From positions 1-5,889 of the forward strand of contig JAGXHB010000202.1 in the NCBI GenBank assembly GCA_024636425.1: a DNA stretch of 5,889 nt. Direction: 5' to 3'. This DNA comes from Roseobacter sp. (GTDB lineage Bacteria > Pseudomonadota > Alphaproteobacteria > Rhodobacterales > Rhodobacteraceae). The position numbers and the translations under genes are program-made. Below are positions 5,862 to 5,889 of the stretch, one piece after another. Each line of letters begins with the position of its first letter. Position 1 is the first letter of the stretch. The notes beneath the pieces were generated by a model. That model had not been told where the DNA came from, searched no databases, and saw only the letters and a program-made list of their open reading frames with translations.

Positions 5862-5889
5862 TCGCGGCGTCTAGGGCTGGAATATGATC

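Noticed and set aside
1..5889. tRNA, rRNA, insertion sequence or transposase
   Set aside because: No cloverleaf, rRNA segment, transposase frame or terminal inverted repeats were seen. The only transposon sequence is the library adapter.

Overview
The window reads as a chromosomal contig end from a marine-type alphaproteobacterium, most likely a roseobacter-group member of the Rhodobacteraceae. The support is high GC, a TIGR02186-type envelope protein, an ethylmalonyl-CoA-pathway crotonyl-CoA carboxylase/reductase (ccr), and a LuxR/LuxI pair of the roseobacter type next to ccr. The first 53 bases are not biological: they are an Illumina Nextera i5 adapter ending in the transposon mosaic end, so genomic sequence starts at base 54.

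Layout: a secreted/membrane-anchored protein of the PF09608/TIGR02186 family lies on the + strand (66-833). It converges on a minus-strand block. Read in the direction of transcription (right to left), that block is ccr (5819-4539) with its own strong terminator (4480-4511); a 140-nt AT-richer leader with a 22-bp dyad; a small helical ORF (4323-4108); luxR (4169-3450); a GC-rich hairpin; a luxI remnant (3380-3117); a RecD/Dda-like SF1B helicase (3075-1540); and an SDR oxidoreductase (1543-845) translationally coupled to the helicase by an ATGA overlap.

The most notable biology is a quorum-sensing locus in decay. LuxR has an in-frame TGA at codon 93, in a position where I expect Trp, while the remaining 146 codons including the HTH stay intact and in frame. 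LuxI is reduced to about its last 87 residues, without the catalytic, SAM-binding N-terminal half. As written, the cell could not make an acyl-homoserine lactone from this locus or a full-length receptor. The flanking genes (ccr, helicase, SDR) look intact. I see no undescribed defence or mobile system here. The strongest second-look items are the double lesion in the lux pair, the dyad upstream of it, and the adapter contamination, which creates a false start for the first gene.
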